Part shown: positions 45,022 through 57,632 of the stretch, piece after piece
Position numbering within the stretch: position 1 is the stretch's first letter
Layout of the letters: the number at the start of each line of letters is the position of its first letter
Origin: Ovis canadensis
Taxonomy: Eukaryota > Chordata > Mammalia > Artiodactyla > Bovidae
Reading direction: 5' to 3'
DNA: 64,000 nucleotides
NCBI RefSeq assembly: GCF_042477335.2
Contig: NC_091249.1
Location: forward strand, 51,444,001 to 51,508,000
The notes under the pieces: model-generated
Databases searched by the model: none
What the model saw: the letters and a program-made list of their open reading frames with translations, nothing else
Told to the model about the DNA's origin: nothing
Position numbers and translations under genes: made by a program

Positions 45022-48000
45022 TCACAACCAGGCACCGCCGCTGTGTGAGTAGCTGTGCTCCTGGCCTGCGTTGAAGCCCCGCAGCAGCTCAGCCTCACCT
45101 CCAAACACCAGGCTCTCCACGTCCACCTCCAGCTCCTCTGCACAGGGAGAGGGCCAGTCAGGAGGCCTGGCCCGCTCATCCCACCCGACCCCTCCACTCC
45201 AGGGCACTTACCTTGGTCTGAGTCGGAGCGCTCAGAGGAGAGGCCCGAGGAGTCCAAGCTGTCCGCCCGTAGGCGCTCCCGCTCGCCCACCGTTCCCAGC
45301 CCCCGGAGTTGCTCCAGCTGCTGCCGCAGGCTCCGCTGCTTGCTGCGCAGCTTCTCCTTGAGCTGCCGGGCCCGCTGCTCCTGCTCCTCCAGCTTCTGCA
45401 AATCCAGGGGAGCAGGGGCTGGGCTCAGGCACCGCTCAACGGCAGACCGGTCATGTGACAGGCTCACTAGATGTGGGTGCCAGAGGGTTGCTCCCACATC
45501 CTGCAGGAAGCCAGGGCCTGCTGCCCTCCTATCTCACGTAAGTGGCCTGGGAGTTCAGTCTGGATGGTTGGGAGGGAGGGCTGCACAATCTCAAAGGCCC
45601 TCAGGGCTGTCAAGTGATGTGAAGGAGTGGAGTGTGCTGGTATCAGGCGATGGAGACGGGAGAGGGACTGAGGCACACCAGCAAGTGCATACTAAGGCTT
45701 GGAGGAAGTGTCCCAGGCCAATTACTGCCACGTGGGAACAAGCCCAGTGTTGCCAGATCTCCTAGGGCTTGTTTTTGTTTTGGCCATGCCACACAGCATG
45801 TGGGATATTCATTCCCTGACCAGAGATAGAACCTGCATCCACTATTTTTAGAAAGCTACAAATCCACCTGTCAATGCAGAAGACATGGATTCGATTCTTA
45901 AGCAGGGATGATCCCTTGGAGAAGGAAATGGCTACCCACCCAGTATTCTTGCCTGGGAAATCCCATGGGCAGAGGAGCCTGGCAGGCTACAGTCCATGAG
46001 GTTGTAAAGAGTCTGACACGACTGAGCAACTAAATGACGAGATTAAACAAAGGCTACCAGTTTGTAACTCCTCAAGATCCTGCCAGGAACCCTAAGGCTT
46101 CAGTATTAGTCCTCTCCTGCCGCCTCCATGCGAGCTCTGCCAGCCCTGAGATCCAGGGACTGGAGGACCAAGGGTTCTCCCATCAGGCCCTCAGTGGGCA
46201 AAAGCATGCATTCAATCAACAAGAAGGGGACAATTGGGTGAGGAGGTATTTGAACTGGGTATAGATGGATGAATAAGCGCTACCCAGGTGAAGATGGAGG
46301 AGGAAACATCCAGGCAGAGTGAAAATGGGAAGAGTATAGAGAGTTCAGCTTTTTAGTGGGACATGGCACAAGATGAGACCAGAAGTGAGGCCTGTGTTGT
46401 GAAGGGCCTTGAGATTCACAGGATGTAAAATACTGAAAGTGTCCTGTCAGAAACCATGGAAGGTTTCCAGCCGGGGACAGACCTGGACAGATCTATGAGC
46501 AGCAAAGAACATTCCAGGGCAAGGTGAGGAGGACAGCCAGGTGGAGGCAAAACAGGAAGCAGGGAGTCCAGAAGGAGCAATCCCTAGGTCCCGCCCATGG
46601 GACAGCCAGCACCCAAGACACACATCCCTCTGAGAACCAGGTCAGCCAAACTCCACGTGAGACACCGGAGCCCACTTTCCAACCAGGGTGTTATTCAACC
46701 ATAAGGCACCATGAGTACAGTGCTAACAGTTTCCACACCATTTTATTTGCTGCGTGGCACCTCCAGCCTTCTCTGCCACAGCTGCCTGTGCCCACAACAG
46801 GGCCAGGCAGAGCACATGCGCACTTGTTGCAAAGGAATCCAAGTCAAGAGACACAGGCCTCAGTTCTGAATCTGCCTCTCATCAGCCCGCTGTGCTTCCA
46901 TTTCTTCCTCTGTCAAAAGAGCCAGGAGGGCAGGAAAAGGCCTCCACTGTTTCCAAGTCGCTTCTAAGCGCCCCCACTCCGTGGTGATGCCTCGTCTTGA
47001 GTCAGCCCATCCCACTCCCATCCACCAGGGGGCGCTGAGCTGAGCCCGGGAAGGAAAGGTCACTGGCGTCCTCTCAGCCCTTTTCCCCCTTCTGGCCTCT
47101 GGACCTGCCTCCCAAAGCAGGACAGGCCCCTCAGAACAGGAGGCCTTGAGGATGCAGGAGAGGAGGAGTGAGAAACAGCCCTCTCCAGACTGAGGGATCC
47201 TTATAGTGACCCATCACAGAATGTCCCCCATACAGAGGAGGAAATGAAGTCCAGAGAGGCTACCTAACTTGCTCCAGGTTTCACAGTTGGGATTCAAGTA
47301 ATAATTGTAATAACAAGTGAACATTTATTGGGAAAACTTGCTTAAAGCCTCAGAACAATCCTCTTGGGTTACTTCCTGCTTTTCTTCCTACTTAAACTTG
47401 GAAACTAAAAGCACAGAGCCCAACGTCACGACTTCGCTCCTAGTTCTTCCCAGTCTCTCCCTATTACGCTTCTCCCAGCATCCTGGCAAGCTGGCCCTGG
47501 GCCCCAGGGTAGTGTCTTACCTGGATGTGCATTCTAGCCCTGCGCAGAAGGCTCAGTGTGGTGTATCGGACACAGTCAGCCCCCAGGGGCATCTGCTGCT
47601 TCAGCTGCTCCAGGCATCGCTTCAGCTGGGCCCTCCTGCAGAGGGAGGGGTCTAGAGGGCAGTGCCAGCCCAGGCTCGCTGGCCGATGAGGGATGGCAGG
47701 GGAGGGAAGGCCAGAGGGAGGCTGTTCCTGGGGACTGGTGCTCTCAGGGCAGGGTGGGGACTCACCTGCGCTTCTCCAGCTCGTTGTGCACAGATCTGCC
47801 AATGCCAGAGAGGATGGGGTGAGGGGGTGTCAGTGTCCACACCCTCAGTCTCAGAGTCCCCAGGGGCTCAAAATTCACTACAGATGTGTGCCCCAAACTA
47901 GCCCACTGTGGGGACCTTGCGCTGGCCTCAGACAGCTGAGTCCGAGGCAGAGGCAGAGGCAGTAAGGAGGTCAAATGCTGAGGGAGGTCTGCCCAGGTGA

Positions 48001-48890
48001 TGTGGGGTCCAAACAGAGTCCCCTAGCCACAATCAGGAAGGGCTTCCTGAACACAAGTGACATTTGAGTTAAGCCCAGCCACACAAGTTACCCAAAATGA
48101 GTAGTGGGGGGAGAGGCATTCAAATTGAGGGGTAATGGGTGTGCAAAGGGTTGAGAGGAGAGAAAAGGAGAATGCCTGTGAAGGAAAGCAAGTGGTTTCT
48201 TTTAGGAGTGTGAGTGGAAGCAGGACCCAGAACTATTATTCACAGTTCCAAACACATCAGAGGTGCTTGAGAAATAGTCCTTGAACGAAGTGTGTGTTCG
48301 GAGGATGGGGAAACGGCAGGAGTCTGTATGCCTCCAGAGCAAGGTACTTGGCCCAGAAGATGCAAGCAACAAGAAGGAAGCGGGCAGTGGAGAGACCCGA
48401 TGAAGGACGGCGCCCATCCCCCTACTCCCCGCTGCCCCCGGCCCTCCTCACCGCCCACTGTCCAGCGCGCCAGGAGCTTGGGGAGACCGCTTCCTCCTCC
48501 TGTGGACTGGACCTGGACTCCGGTGAGGGCACAGGGACGCATAGCCATGCTCAGCCTCTGCCAGAGAGAGTCCCCGCCAGCGTCAGGCTAGTCCCAGCGG
48601 GCGCCCCATGCACGGCACCGTCAGAAAGGGATTTTGGGCTACAGGGCCATTTCCCCAACCCCTCCAGCCCACTGCCCGCGGACCCCTCTTAAGTTGAGCG
48701 CAGCGGTGCCGCAAGACTACTGCCCTAAAGCCATGCATTCTTCAAGTCTGGAGTCAAGCCCAGCCCAGGCCAGTGTCAGCGAGGTCGCCGCCTGGAGTCC
48801 GACCAAAGGTTCTTCCTCACCTCTCTCGCGGCGCTCCAGGAACTCCGCCGCCTGCAGCAAGACTTGGATGTTGCTGGCCACCGGTTCCAT
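45022..48890 (-). CDS. MXD3: MXD3 (MAD3), bHLH-zipper MAX partner and transcriptional repressor (six exons, 206 aa)
   Basis: Minus-strand exons 48890-48821, 48557-48452, 47795-47766, 47635-47521, 45395-45212 and 45137-45022 total 621 nt in one frame, ATG to TGA, all GT-AG. The start [20 protein letters not shown] is the SIN3-interacting amphipathic helix. The basic region ([20 protein letters not shown]) is followed by helix-loop-helix ([20 protein letters not shown]) and a leucine zipper in exon 5 ([22 protein letters not shown]). The C terminus ends [10 protein letters not shown]. Known MXD3 binds E-boxes with MAX and opposes MYC, with S-phase expression. Exon 3 is only 30 nt and the last intron only 74 nt. 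Retaining that intron would shift the C terminus into another frame. Confidence 0.98.
45768..45845 (-). repeat. CHR-2-type SINE fragment
   Basis: Reverse-complement piece: TTTTGGCCATGCCACACAGC, GTGGGATATTCATTCCCTGA, CAGAGATAGAACCTGC. Confidence 0.7.
45865..46033 (+). repeat. Bov-tA SINE, head truncated
   Basis: Plus-strand copy from ACCTGTCAATGCAGAAGACA to GTCTGACACGACTGAGCAAC. Confidence 0.85.
47190..47440. repeat. MIR/L2-like remnant
   Basis: ACAGAGGAGGAAATGAAGTC and AAGTGAACATTTATTGGGAA are weak MIR/L2-type cues. The boundaries are uncertain. Confidence 0.4.
47796..48451 (-). other. MXD3: MXD3 intron 2
   Basis: 656 bp with no recent SINE. Wording around 48,050-48,200 faintly resembles an ancient repeat. 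No extra exon is supported. Confidence 0.65.
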
Positions 48891-49550
48891 GTCGGCGACA
48901 GCCGGAGGCGGGAGGGCCTGTGGTGCAGACGGGAGCAGCGGCTACACCACTTTTGTTACAATGTAACTGACACGGGGCAACAAACACAGGCGCCCGGCCC
49001 GCCCCCAAGACGCCCCGCCCCGGGACAGCCTAGCTCTTGGCCCCGCCCTTCTGGAACGCGCCCTTGAACCGCAGCCCACCCTCCGCCCACCTGCCCGCCC
49101 CCTAGGACTCCCGTAGGGCTTCCACCAGGCCTGGCCCTCGGGCGAACGCCCGGGCTGGAGTGGGGGTGCCGCGTCTTGCCGCTTCGCTCAGCGACCCCGC
49201 GCCGATCACTTGGCGTTTCTGGGCCTCAGTCTCCAGCACAGTACTGGTGACTAGATGCCCGCACGCTGAATGGTGCCCTGGGGGCGGGTGGCCCACCCGA
49301 GGCCCGGGGCTTGGCCGCTGCACGTGGGCGCCTCGGAGGCGGGGCCGGCGGACGCCCTCGCCCATTTGCTCTCCGCCGCTTGTGGCTCGCTGACGTCACC
49401 TTATGGGCGGAGCAGGAAGGCCTCGGGGGCACTATTGGCTGCGTGCGGCTCCGCCCTCTCCCGCCGCTGGTCAACATGTTCGGGCGGGAAAAGGAGCAGG
49501 TTTCAAATTTGAAAACCCCGGCGATGGGGGCGGGGTTAAGCAGGGAATGG
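48891..49550. promoter_or_regulatory. MXD3: MXD3 CpG-rich promoter region
   Basis: GC-rich, CpG-dense sequence upstream of the MXD3 ATG. It has GC boxes (CGCCCCGCCCCG at 49,011-49,022; GCCCCGCCC near 49,040), a full CRE palindrome TGACGTCA (49,391-49,398), an inverted CCAAT box ATTGG (49,434-49,438), an E2F-like GGGCGGGAAAA (49,482-49,492) and the palindrome TTTCAAATTTGAAA (49,501-49,514), which contains the CHR core TTTGAA. Function is inferred from the motifs. Confidence 0.7.
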
Positions 49551-49604
49551 GGCCGCAATGCGCAAGCGCCGGGGGCCGGAGCGCGGATCTGGCTCCCAAG
49601 CTGC

Positions 49605-49875
49605 TGCTGCTACTAAATCGCTTCAATGGTGTCCGACTCTGTGCGACCCCGTAGACGGCAGCCCATCAGGCTCCTCCGTCCCTGGGATTCTCCAGGCAGG
49701 AGTACTGGAGTGGGTTGGCATTTCCTTCTCCAGTGCGTGAAACTGGAAAGTGAAAGGGAAGTCACTCAGTCGTGTCCGACTCTTAGCGACCCCACGGACT
49801 GCAGCCTACCAGGCTCCTCCGTCCATGGGATTTTCCAGGCAAGAGTACTGGACTGGGGTGCCAGTGCCTTCTCCG
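49605..49875 (-). repeat. BOV-A2 SINE
   Basis: Two BOV-A units in reverse complement, starting from the GCTGCTGCTACT tail side and joined by the GTGAAAGGGAAGTCACTC linker. It follows directly on the MXD3 promoter CpG stretch. Confidence 0.88.
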
Positions 49876-50281
49876 GGCTCCGGAGCTGGGGGGTTATTAT
49901 CCTTGCAGGCTTGCCCTCTGCCCCCGTAGCTCCTCGCTGATCTTCAGCTTCCTACTGTGGCGAATGGGAATAGTCTCCCGGCTTCTCATCTGCCGGGAAG
50001 CTGTTGTTGCTACGAAAACGTCAGAAGGGTACCGATTTATGAGAACCAGCTGGCTAGAGTCCTGGGTTCTGCAGTCATCAGAGTTGAGTTCTCTCACCGC
50101 TGCTTCTCAGCTGTGTGGCTCGGGAAGTGCCCGCCTTCCTGTAAGTTCGGGAAGCCCTGCGAAACCGTTGTCATCGAAGACCTGGGCATTGAAGGATCAG
50201 AGCCGTGCGCAGTTTGTAGGAGCTGCTGATTTTGTAACCTGACACAGGCTTCTTCCTCCCACAGAGCCCATGGTTGCCTTG
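49876..50281. other. Unique intergenic sequence between two BOV-A2 copies
   Basis: About 400 bp with no gene or repeat that I recognise. Open frames here (for example 49,957-50,229) lack protein features. Confidence 0.5.
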
Positions 50282-50550
50282 CTGCTAAGTCACTTCAGTC
50301 GTGTCCGATTCCGTGCGACCCCACAGACGGCAGCCCACCAGGCTCCCCCGTCCCCAGGATTCCCCAGGCAAGAACACTGGAGTGGGTTGCCATTTCCTTC
50401 CCCAATGCATGAAAGTGAAAAGTGAAAGTGAAGTCGCTCAGTCGAGTCCGACCCTCAGCGACCCCGTGGACTTCAGCCTTCCAGGCTCCTCCGTCCTTGG
50501 GATTTTCCAGGCAAGAGCACTGGAGTGGGGTGCCATTGCCTTCTCCATGT
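50282..50550 (-). repeat. BOV-A2 SINE
   Basis: Reverse-complement two-unit BOV-A2 with a well-preserved linker (CATGAAAGTGAAAAGTGAAA). It is less diverged than most SINEs in the window. Confidence 0.9.
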
Positions 50551-51970
<1,420 letters not shown>

Positions 51971-51974
51971 AGAG

Positions 51975-52180
51975 TTGTACTGTGTGCTCAGCCGTGTCCA
52001 ACTCTGGGGCCCCATGGACTGTAGGCCGCCAGGCTCCTCTTTCCATGGGGATTCTCCAAGTAAGAATACTAGAGTGGGCTGCCATGCCCTCCTCCAGGGG
52101 ATATGCCCACTCAGGGATTGAACCCAGGTCTCCCACATTGCAGGCAGATTCTTTACCATCTGAGCCACTACGGAAGCCCA
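51975..52180 (-). repeat. Bov-tA SINE
   Basis: Reverse-complement copy (GTGTGCTCAGCCGTGTCCAA to GAGCCACTACGGAAGCCC). Confidence 0.87.
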
Positions 52181-52297
52181 AGAATATTGGCGTGGGTAGC
52201 CTGTCCTGTCTCCAGGGGATCTTCTTGACCCAGGAATCGAACCAGGGTCTCCTGCATTGCAGGCGGGTTCTTTACCAGCTGAGCTACCAGGGAAGCT
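52181..52297 (-). repeat. Second, partial Bov-tA in tandem
   Basis: AAGAATATTGGCGTGGGTAG to GAGCTACCAGGGAAGCTC is a second tRNA-head part joined directly to the first copy in the same orientation. Confidence 0.8.
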
Positions 52298-53159
52298 CAG
52301 AGTTAGGGCTGCTCCAACTGGAGGTTGTGGAAGTGAGACAGAAGCTGAAAAGCAGACTTGAGTAACCATGTCAAGGAGTTTGGACTTCATCCTAGAAGGG
52401 TAGGCTTTGAGCTAGGGAACAACATGGCCCTCAGGCCTCACAGGGCCACTAACTAGAGGAACAGGAAACAATCCTTCCCAGGGAGCAGGGCAAGTGGAGG
52501 AGGATGGGGCTCCAGCCCCAAACCTTTGGATGCCCTTCTGGGCCCCTCTGAGGCAACGCTAGTACTAGTCCCATCTGGGCACAGGGCTGGGCAGAGGCCT
52601 CCAGTGCTCCTGCCCTCTCAGCAGTGACTGGTCTTAGAGCCTCTTCCCCAGGACCCTAGGTCCTGCCGAGTTCAGCCTGCACACTGAAGCCGTATGGCCT
52701 CGCCACCCCTCAGCCCTCACTGCCCACACTTCAGTGCAGGTTCTGTCCGAAACCAGTGTCCTCTGGGCTCCAAGGGGCAGAGTCTGCATCTGTGTCCTGA
52801 GTGAGTGGGAGGGGAGAAGGGGCCCCCCACCCTGCTACCTTGCCCCAGTCAGGACATCTGGAAGAGGGCAGCTTTCAGGGCCTCAGCCCCGGGCTCACCA
52901 TGCTCTCTCACGCTACGGACAGGATGCCCGAGGAGACAGCTCCTGCCATTCCCCCGGGACCCTCTCGCCTCCTTCCCTGCAGGTGAGAGTAATAGTGGGG
53001 GTGGGGGGCGGGGGGGACAGTACTGGAGCTGAGGCCTGGCTCAGGCCCGGGACCCTGCCCAGCCTCTTCTCTATGCTCCCTGTCCCAGCCTCTCCCAGCT
53101 CACTCACCCTCCCTTCTTCCCAGAGAGTAGCATTCCATGGTCACTGAGCTAACCAGGCC
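52298..53159. other. Intergenic GC-moderate unique sequence
   Basis: No repeat or gene is recognised. A purine/GT-rich run (GTGGGGGTGGGGGGCGGGGG type) at about 52,994-53,018 is the only low-complexity feature. Confidence 0.5.
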
Positions 53160-53430
53160 ATGCCCCTGCTGAAAGTCCCTCTAAGACTCCCTCAGCCCTG
53201 AGGACAAAGTTCAAGCTGGCTCTGCCTTCCTTCTGCCCTGTCAGGCCACATGCACTGCCCTTGCCCCACTTCCCTAACCCTGCTAGTTTGGCTTACATGT
53301 CACTTCCTCCAGGAAGTCCTCAGGCCTCTATTCTGAAAACAGCAGAGCATCCTTCTGAAAACAGCAGTGGCTCTGGGTCCCTCAGGGTCAGCCTTCTCTA
53401 TCTGCCTATGAACACAGCAATAGAGGAAGC
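53160..53430 (+). repeat. L2-like LINE remnant
   Basis: GCCCCACTTCCCTAACCCTG, ACATGTCACTTCCTCCAGGA and TCTATCTGCCTATGAACACA follow the L2 3' region. Confidence 0.5.
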
Positions 53431-53770
53431 CTGTGCTAAGAAAAGGGTTTGGCCAAGCTGTCGTGGGGGGAGGGGACAGCAGACCGTGGTGGGCCTGGGT
53501 CTCTATGTACACAGGAGGCCAGTGGCATAGCAGTCAACAGGCCCCCAACTTGGAGGCCACAGCCGGAATGCCACTCCAGGCCTGTTGTCAGGAGCTGCAC
53601 AACACAGTGACTGACAGAATCAGGAAGGCTAACTGCTCCCTCTGCAAGGGCAGGGGAATAGGCCACGAGGCCCGGCCTGGCTAGACTACGTCTAAGAAGA
53701 GGCTGACAGTCCTGGTTATCCTGGGTGGGGTCGCTGGGAAAAGGCCTCTAAGACCTGTAGTATGTCCACA
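53431..53770. other. Intergenic unique sequence
   Basis: Nothing recognisable. Confidence 0.4.
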
Positions 53771-53789
53771 TTTTTATTCCTGATATAGG

Positions 53790-56200
53790 GAGATTCCCCA
53801 CCACCACCCTTGATAAGTTTTACTGGGAGTATATCAATTTTGTTAAATTTTTTTAAACAATCACCTTTGGATTTCTTTTGCTCCTTTGTTATCTGGGTTT
53901 CTTAACAGGGAAATGTACATAATTCACTTTATTCCTTTCTTCTTTTCTGCACCTTGCTTTCACTCCATCCCACAAACGTTAAGGTGTTGTTTTTGTTTTG
54001 TTTTTCATTCACATAGAGATATTTTTAGAATTTTTCTTTGACCTGAGGCCTGTGGGTAACCTGAAGTGTTTTCCATAATGTCCAATACTTGGGAATTTTC
54101 TAGATGTCTTTTTATTATTGGCTTGTAATTTAATTCTATGGTGGGAAAATACATTCTTCTGATTTTGATCATTTGATTAATCAAATTTATCAAAGCCTAT
54201 ATGTTCCAGTATATGATCTATCTTGGTGAATGTTTTATATGCATGTAAAAATAACATGCATCCTCCAGTTGTTACCTGTAGTGTTCTAAAAGCATCAGAT
54301 TAAGTTGGTTGACTGTGTTGTATAAAAAAAAAATTCATATCCTTACTGATCTTTTTTGTCTATTAGTTCTATCAATTAGTAGAAGATAAGTGTTAAAATC
54401 TCCAAATTTAATTGTGAAATTGTCTATCCCATTTTACTTTATATGTTGTGAAACTCTAGGTGCACATACCTTCATGATTGCTTATCTTCTTGTTGACTTC
54501 ATTGTTTTTGCATTCTGAAATATCTCTCTTTATCTTTGACAATCTTTTCTTTAACACTGCTTTGATATTGTCACACAGTTCCTTTTGACTAGTGCTCTCA
54601 CTGCGTGTTTTTTCCCATCTTTTTTACTTTTTACCTAACAGTGTCTTAGTATTTAACATGTTTATCCTACAAATAGCATATGATGGGAGTTTTCCCCTGT
54701 GACCTGATAATCTCTGCCTTTGAATTGTGTTTAATATAATTATTTTGACACAGTTGGTTTTAAGGTCTATCATCTTGATTTTTATTTTACATTTGTCCCA
54801 TCTGTCCTTTTCCTCTTTTCCCTCCTTTTCTGACTTGTTCTGGATTATTTGAGTCTTTGTCAGCCTTGCATTATATATTATATTAATATCTACAATTGGC
54901 TTATCATTTCCTATTTCCTCTCTCAAGTGGTCTTTTAAGTATTCACTTTAAGAACTGTAATAACAAATGTCTTTAAATTAGGACAGTCTACTCTGAATTA
55001 ATAGTATACAATTTTAAATATAAGGTAAGAAACATACACCATTATGCTTCATTTACTCTCTACCATCCTTTTTACTACTGTTATTATATATTTTATTTCT
55101 ATATGTATTAAAATTCCTAGAATACATTGCTACAATTTTGCTTTAAACAGTCAACTGACTTTTTAAAAATTAAGAACAAATAATCTTTTCTATTTCCCCG
55201 CACTTTTACCATTTCCAGCATGCATCATTCTGTCCTGTAGAGCTGGGTTTTATTGGTACCATCTTCCTTCAGCCAAGGGAGCTGCCTTTGGCCTTCCTTG
55301 CAGTGCGGGTCTTTTAACAACACATTCTACCAGCTTTTCTTCATTGAAAATGTATTTATTTTGTCTTCATTTCTGTAGCATATTTACACTACATATAAGA
55401 TTCTAGGTTGACTGCCTTTCAGCACTTTAATTACTATTGGTTATTGGTTTGCCTTCTGACTAGTATTTCTTTTCCATGTCAGCTGGAATTCTTATCACTT
55501 CCCGCTGTATGTAATGTATTTATTTCCTCTAATTTTTTTTCTTTTTTTCAGTTATTGGCTCTGGTAGCTCAGACGGTAAAGAATCCACCTGCAATGTCAG
55601 AGACTTGGGTTGGGAAGATCCTCTGGAAAAGAGAATGGCTACTCACTCCAGTATTCTTGCCTGGAGAATCTCATAGACAGAGGAGCCTGGCAGGCTACCG
55701 TCCATGAAGTCACAAAGAGTTCAACACAACTGAACAGCTTTCACTCTCACTTTCATTGGCTATGATGCCCGTGGATGTGGTTTTCTTTGCGTTTGCCTTG
55801 CTTGGTGTGTTTTAAGCATCTGGAATGTTTTTCAGTCTTTAGTTCTTCAAATATTTTTCTCCACCTCTCTTCCCTCTCCCCTCTCTTAATCTGAACTCAA
55901 TTTCATGTATGTTTCCCAGTTTCATAATATATCAAGGGGAACTGATGCTGTTAATTTTAATTTTTTTTAATTGAAGGCTAATTCTTTACAATACAGCATT
56001 GTTAATGTGCGTGTGTGTGTTTACTCTCTCTGCTTCATTGTGGATAAGTTCTATTTACTTGGCTTCAAGTTTGCTTACTCTTTCTTCTGTAACATCTAAT
56101 TTGGCGTTTAGCCCGTCCATTGTAGTTTTTAATTCAGCTATTGTATTTTTCAGATCTAGAATTTCCACTTAGTCCTTTTTTAAAAGTGTTCTACCCATAT
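53790..56200 (-). repeat. Old L1 ORF2-region fragment, antisense, interrupted by Bov-tA
   Basis: A long AT-rich block in which TTGGGAATTTTCTAGATGTC, ATGATCTATCTTGGTGAATG, TTCTATCAATTAGTAGAAGA and, beyond the SINE, TTAGTTCTTCAAATATTTTT follow the reverse complement of L1. Frames are broken throughout. The Bov-tA at 55,561-55,754 splits it. Confidence 0.7.
55561..55754 (+). repeat. Bov-tA SINE with 7 bp target-site duplication
   Basis: A complete plus-strand copy. ATTGGCT at 55,554-55,560 recurs at 55,755-55,761, bounding the insertion into the L1. Confidence 0.88.
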
Positions 56201-56209
56201 CCCAGAATA

Positions 56210-56460
56210 TCTCATTACCCATGTGTTATGGGCTTCCATAACACAGTATTATAACTGAGTGGCCTACAACAATAGAAATTTGCTGACAGTTCTGGGGAAG
56301 TCCAAACTCCAGGGGTCAGCAGGGTCAGTTCCCTCCTGAGGGTCCCAGACTGACCTCATTTTATAACTATATCTGTAAGGATCCTATTTCCAAATTAGGT
56401 CACATTCGAAGTTCTGGTGAACATGAACTTTTGAGGGACACTATTCAACTTATTATTACC
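56210..56460. repeat. Unclassified old interspersed repeat
   Basis: GAGTGGCCTACAACAATAGA, ACAGTTCTGGGGAAGTCCAA and CCAAATTAGGTCACATTCGA read like a familiar old mammalian repeat, but I cannot name it safely. Confidence 0.4.
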
Positions 56461-56717
56461 CCTTCTCTATCGCAATTATTCTTTTGCTATTAATTAGTTT
56501 ATATATTTATAATCGTTGTTGCATGTCCTTGCCTGCTAATTCCAATAACTTAGGGTTTTCTTTTTGGGAAGGGGGCTTCCATTGACTATATTTTCTCTTT
56601 ATTATGAAGCATATTTTCTTGTTTCTTCTCATGCCTTATAATTTTTTACTGATTCTAGAATATAAAAGTGAGAGAAAATATAATGGAACATAACCATATC
56701 AAAGTATATATTGGGAT

Positions 56718-57029
56718 TTTTTTTCAATTTACTTACTGTTTGGCGTTGCTGGACCTTCGCCGCTGCGCACGGCCTTTCTCCGGTTGCCTGAGTGAGGCCG
56801 CCGTCACGGTGTGCAGGCTCCTGGCTGCGCCGGCTTCTCTCGTGGAGCACAGGCTCTAGATGCACAGGCTTCAGCCGCACCTCCCGGGCTCTAGAGCGCG
56901 GACTCAGTAACTGGGCCACAGGGTCTTAGTTGCGCCATGGCATGTGGAATCCTCCCTGAGCAGGGATTGAACCCATGTCCCCTGCCCTGGCAGATGGATT
57001 CCCACCCACTGTGCTACCAGGGAAGTCCT
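56718..57029 (-). repeat. CHR-1-type SINE
   Basis: Reverse-complement long CHR SINE, GC-rich, with GTGCAGGCTCCTGGCTGCGC, GGGCTCTAGAGCGCGGACTC, CAGGGATTGAACCCATGTCC and a GTGCTACCAGGGAAGTCC end. Confidence 0.82.
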
Positions 57030-57219
57030 ATATTATTTTGTTTTGCTTACTTTCTTAAGAGTGCAAGTCCTTACCTGTTTGGCAGTTAGAGGGAGAGGCT
57101 CATCATTCAGATCCCTACTAAGCTTTGTGAGAAGATTAACAAACGGTACAGGGTAGAGATGAGAAGGATCACACTCACATGAGACCACCATCACTTCAGA
57201 CCCTAACTGCAAACTCAGG

Positions 57220-57632
57220 GGTTTCACCAAGCACTGTTGGGAGCAGCAATTTTCAAGGACTCACAGAACCTGCTCAAAGCTATTATACTCCCTATATACA
57301 CTGTATTATACAGTTTCTTACAGGGAAGGGATACAGATTAAGATAGACAAAGTGAAGAAGTTCATGAGTCTACAGACGTGAAAAATGTGGGGCTCCTTCT
57401 CTCTGTGTAGCCAGGACATACACAGTATACTGTGCACTAGGGAGGCTGTTCTGAGTTACTCAGGCAAGACATTGATCGGTTGATCTCGGTCTGCAGATCA
57501 ACCGACACCCTGTGATGCTAAATCACCTGTGCAGTTTTTCCGGTGTGAGTAGTCCCCACCCTGAGGTGCGGTCAGCACCCACCCTAAATCAGGTCTTTTT
57601 CTCTGGCTAGCCCAATGCTCCTTGGAAGAAAA
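57220..57632. repeat. LTR-like (old endogenous retroviral) remnant
   Basis: AAGCACTGTTGGGAGCAGCA, CACAGAACCTGCTCAAAGCT and ACAGGGAAGGGATACAGATT resemble an old mammalian LTR. No retroviral coding sequence is seen. It appears to continue at 58,146-58,344, between two BovB insertions. The family is unknown. Confidence 0.4.

Larger units (their letters stand above)
45396..47520 (-). other. MXD3: MXD3 intron 4
   Basis: The largest MXD3 intron (2.1 kb). It carries a CHR SINE piece (45,768-45,845), a Bov-tA (45,865-46,033), a weak ancient-repeat-like stretch near 46,300-46,520 and MIR-like wording near 47,190-47,440. Confidence 0.7.

Noticed and set aside
44769-45765. 242-codon minus frame and 236-codon plus frame around MXD3 exons 5-6
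   Set aside because: The minus frame is exon 5 read into introns 4 and 5, the plus frame its antisense shadow. Spliced MXD3 explains the real coding. Retention of intron 5 remains possible but is not a separate gene.
49957-50242. Two overlapping 90-codon frames between BOV-A2 copies as a new gene
   Set aside because: No Kozak-supported start with domain, no splice partner, short and bounded by SINEs; no support beyond length.
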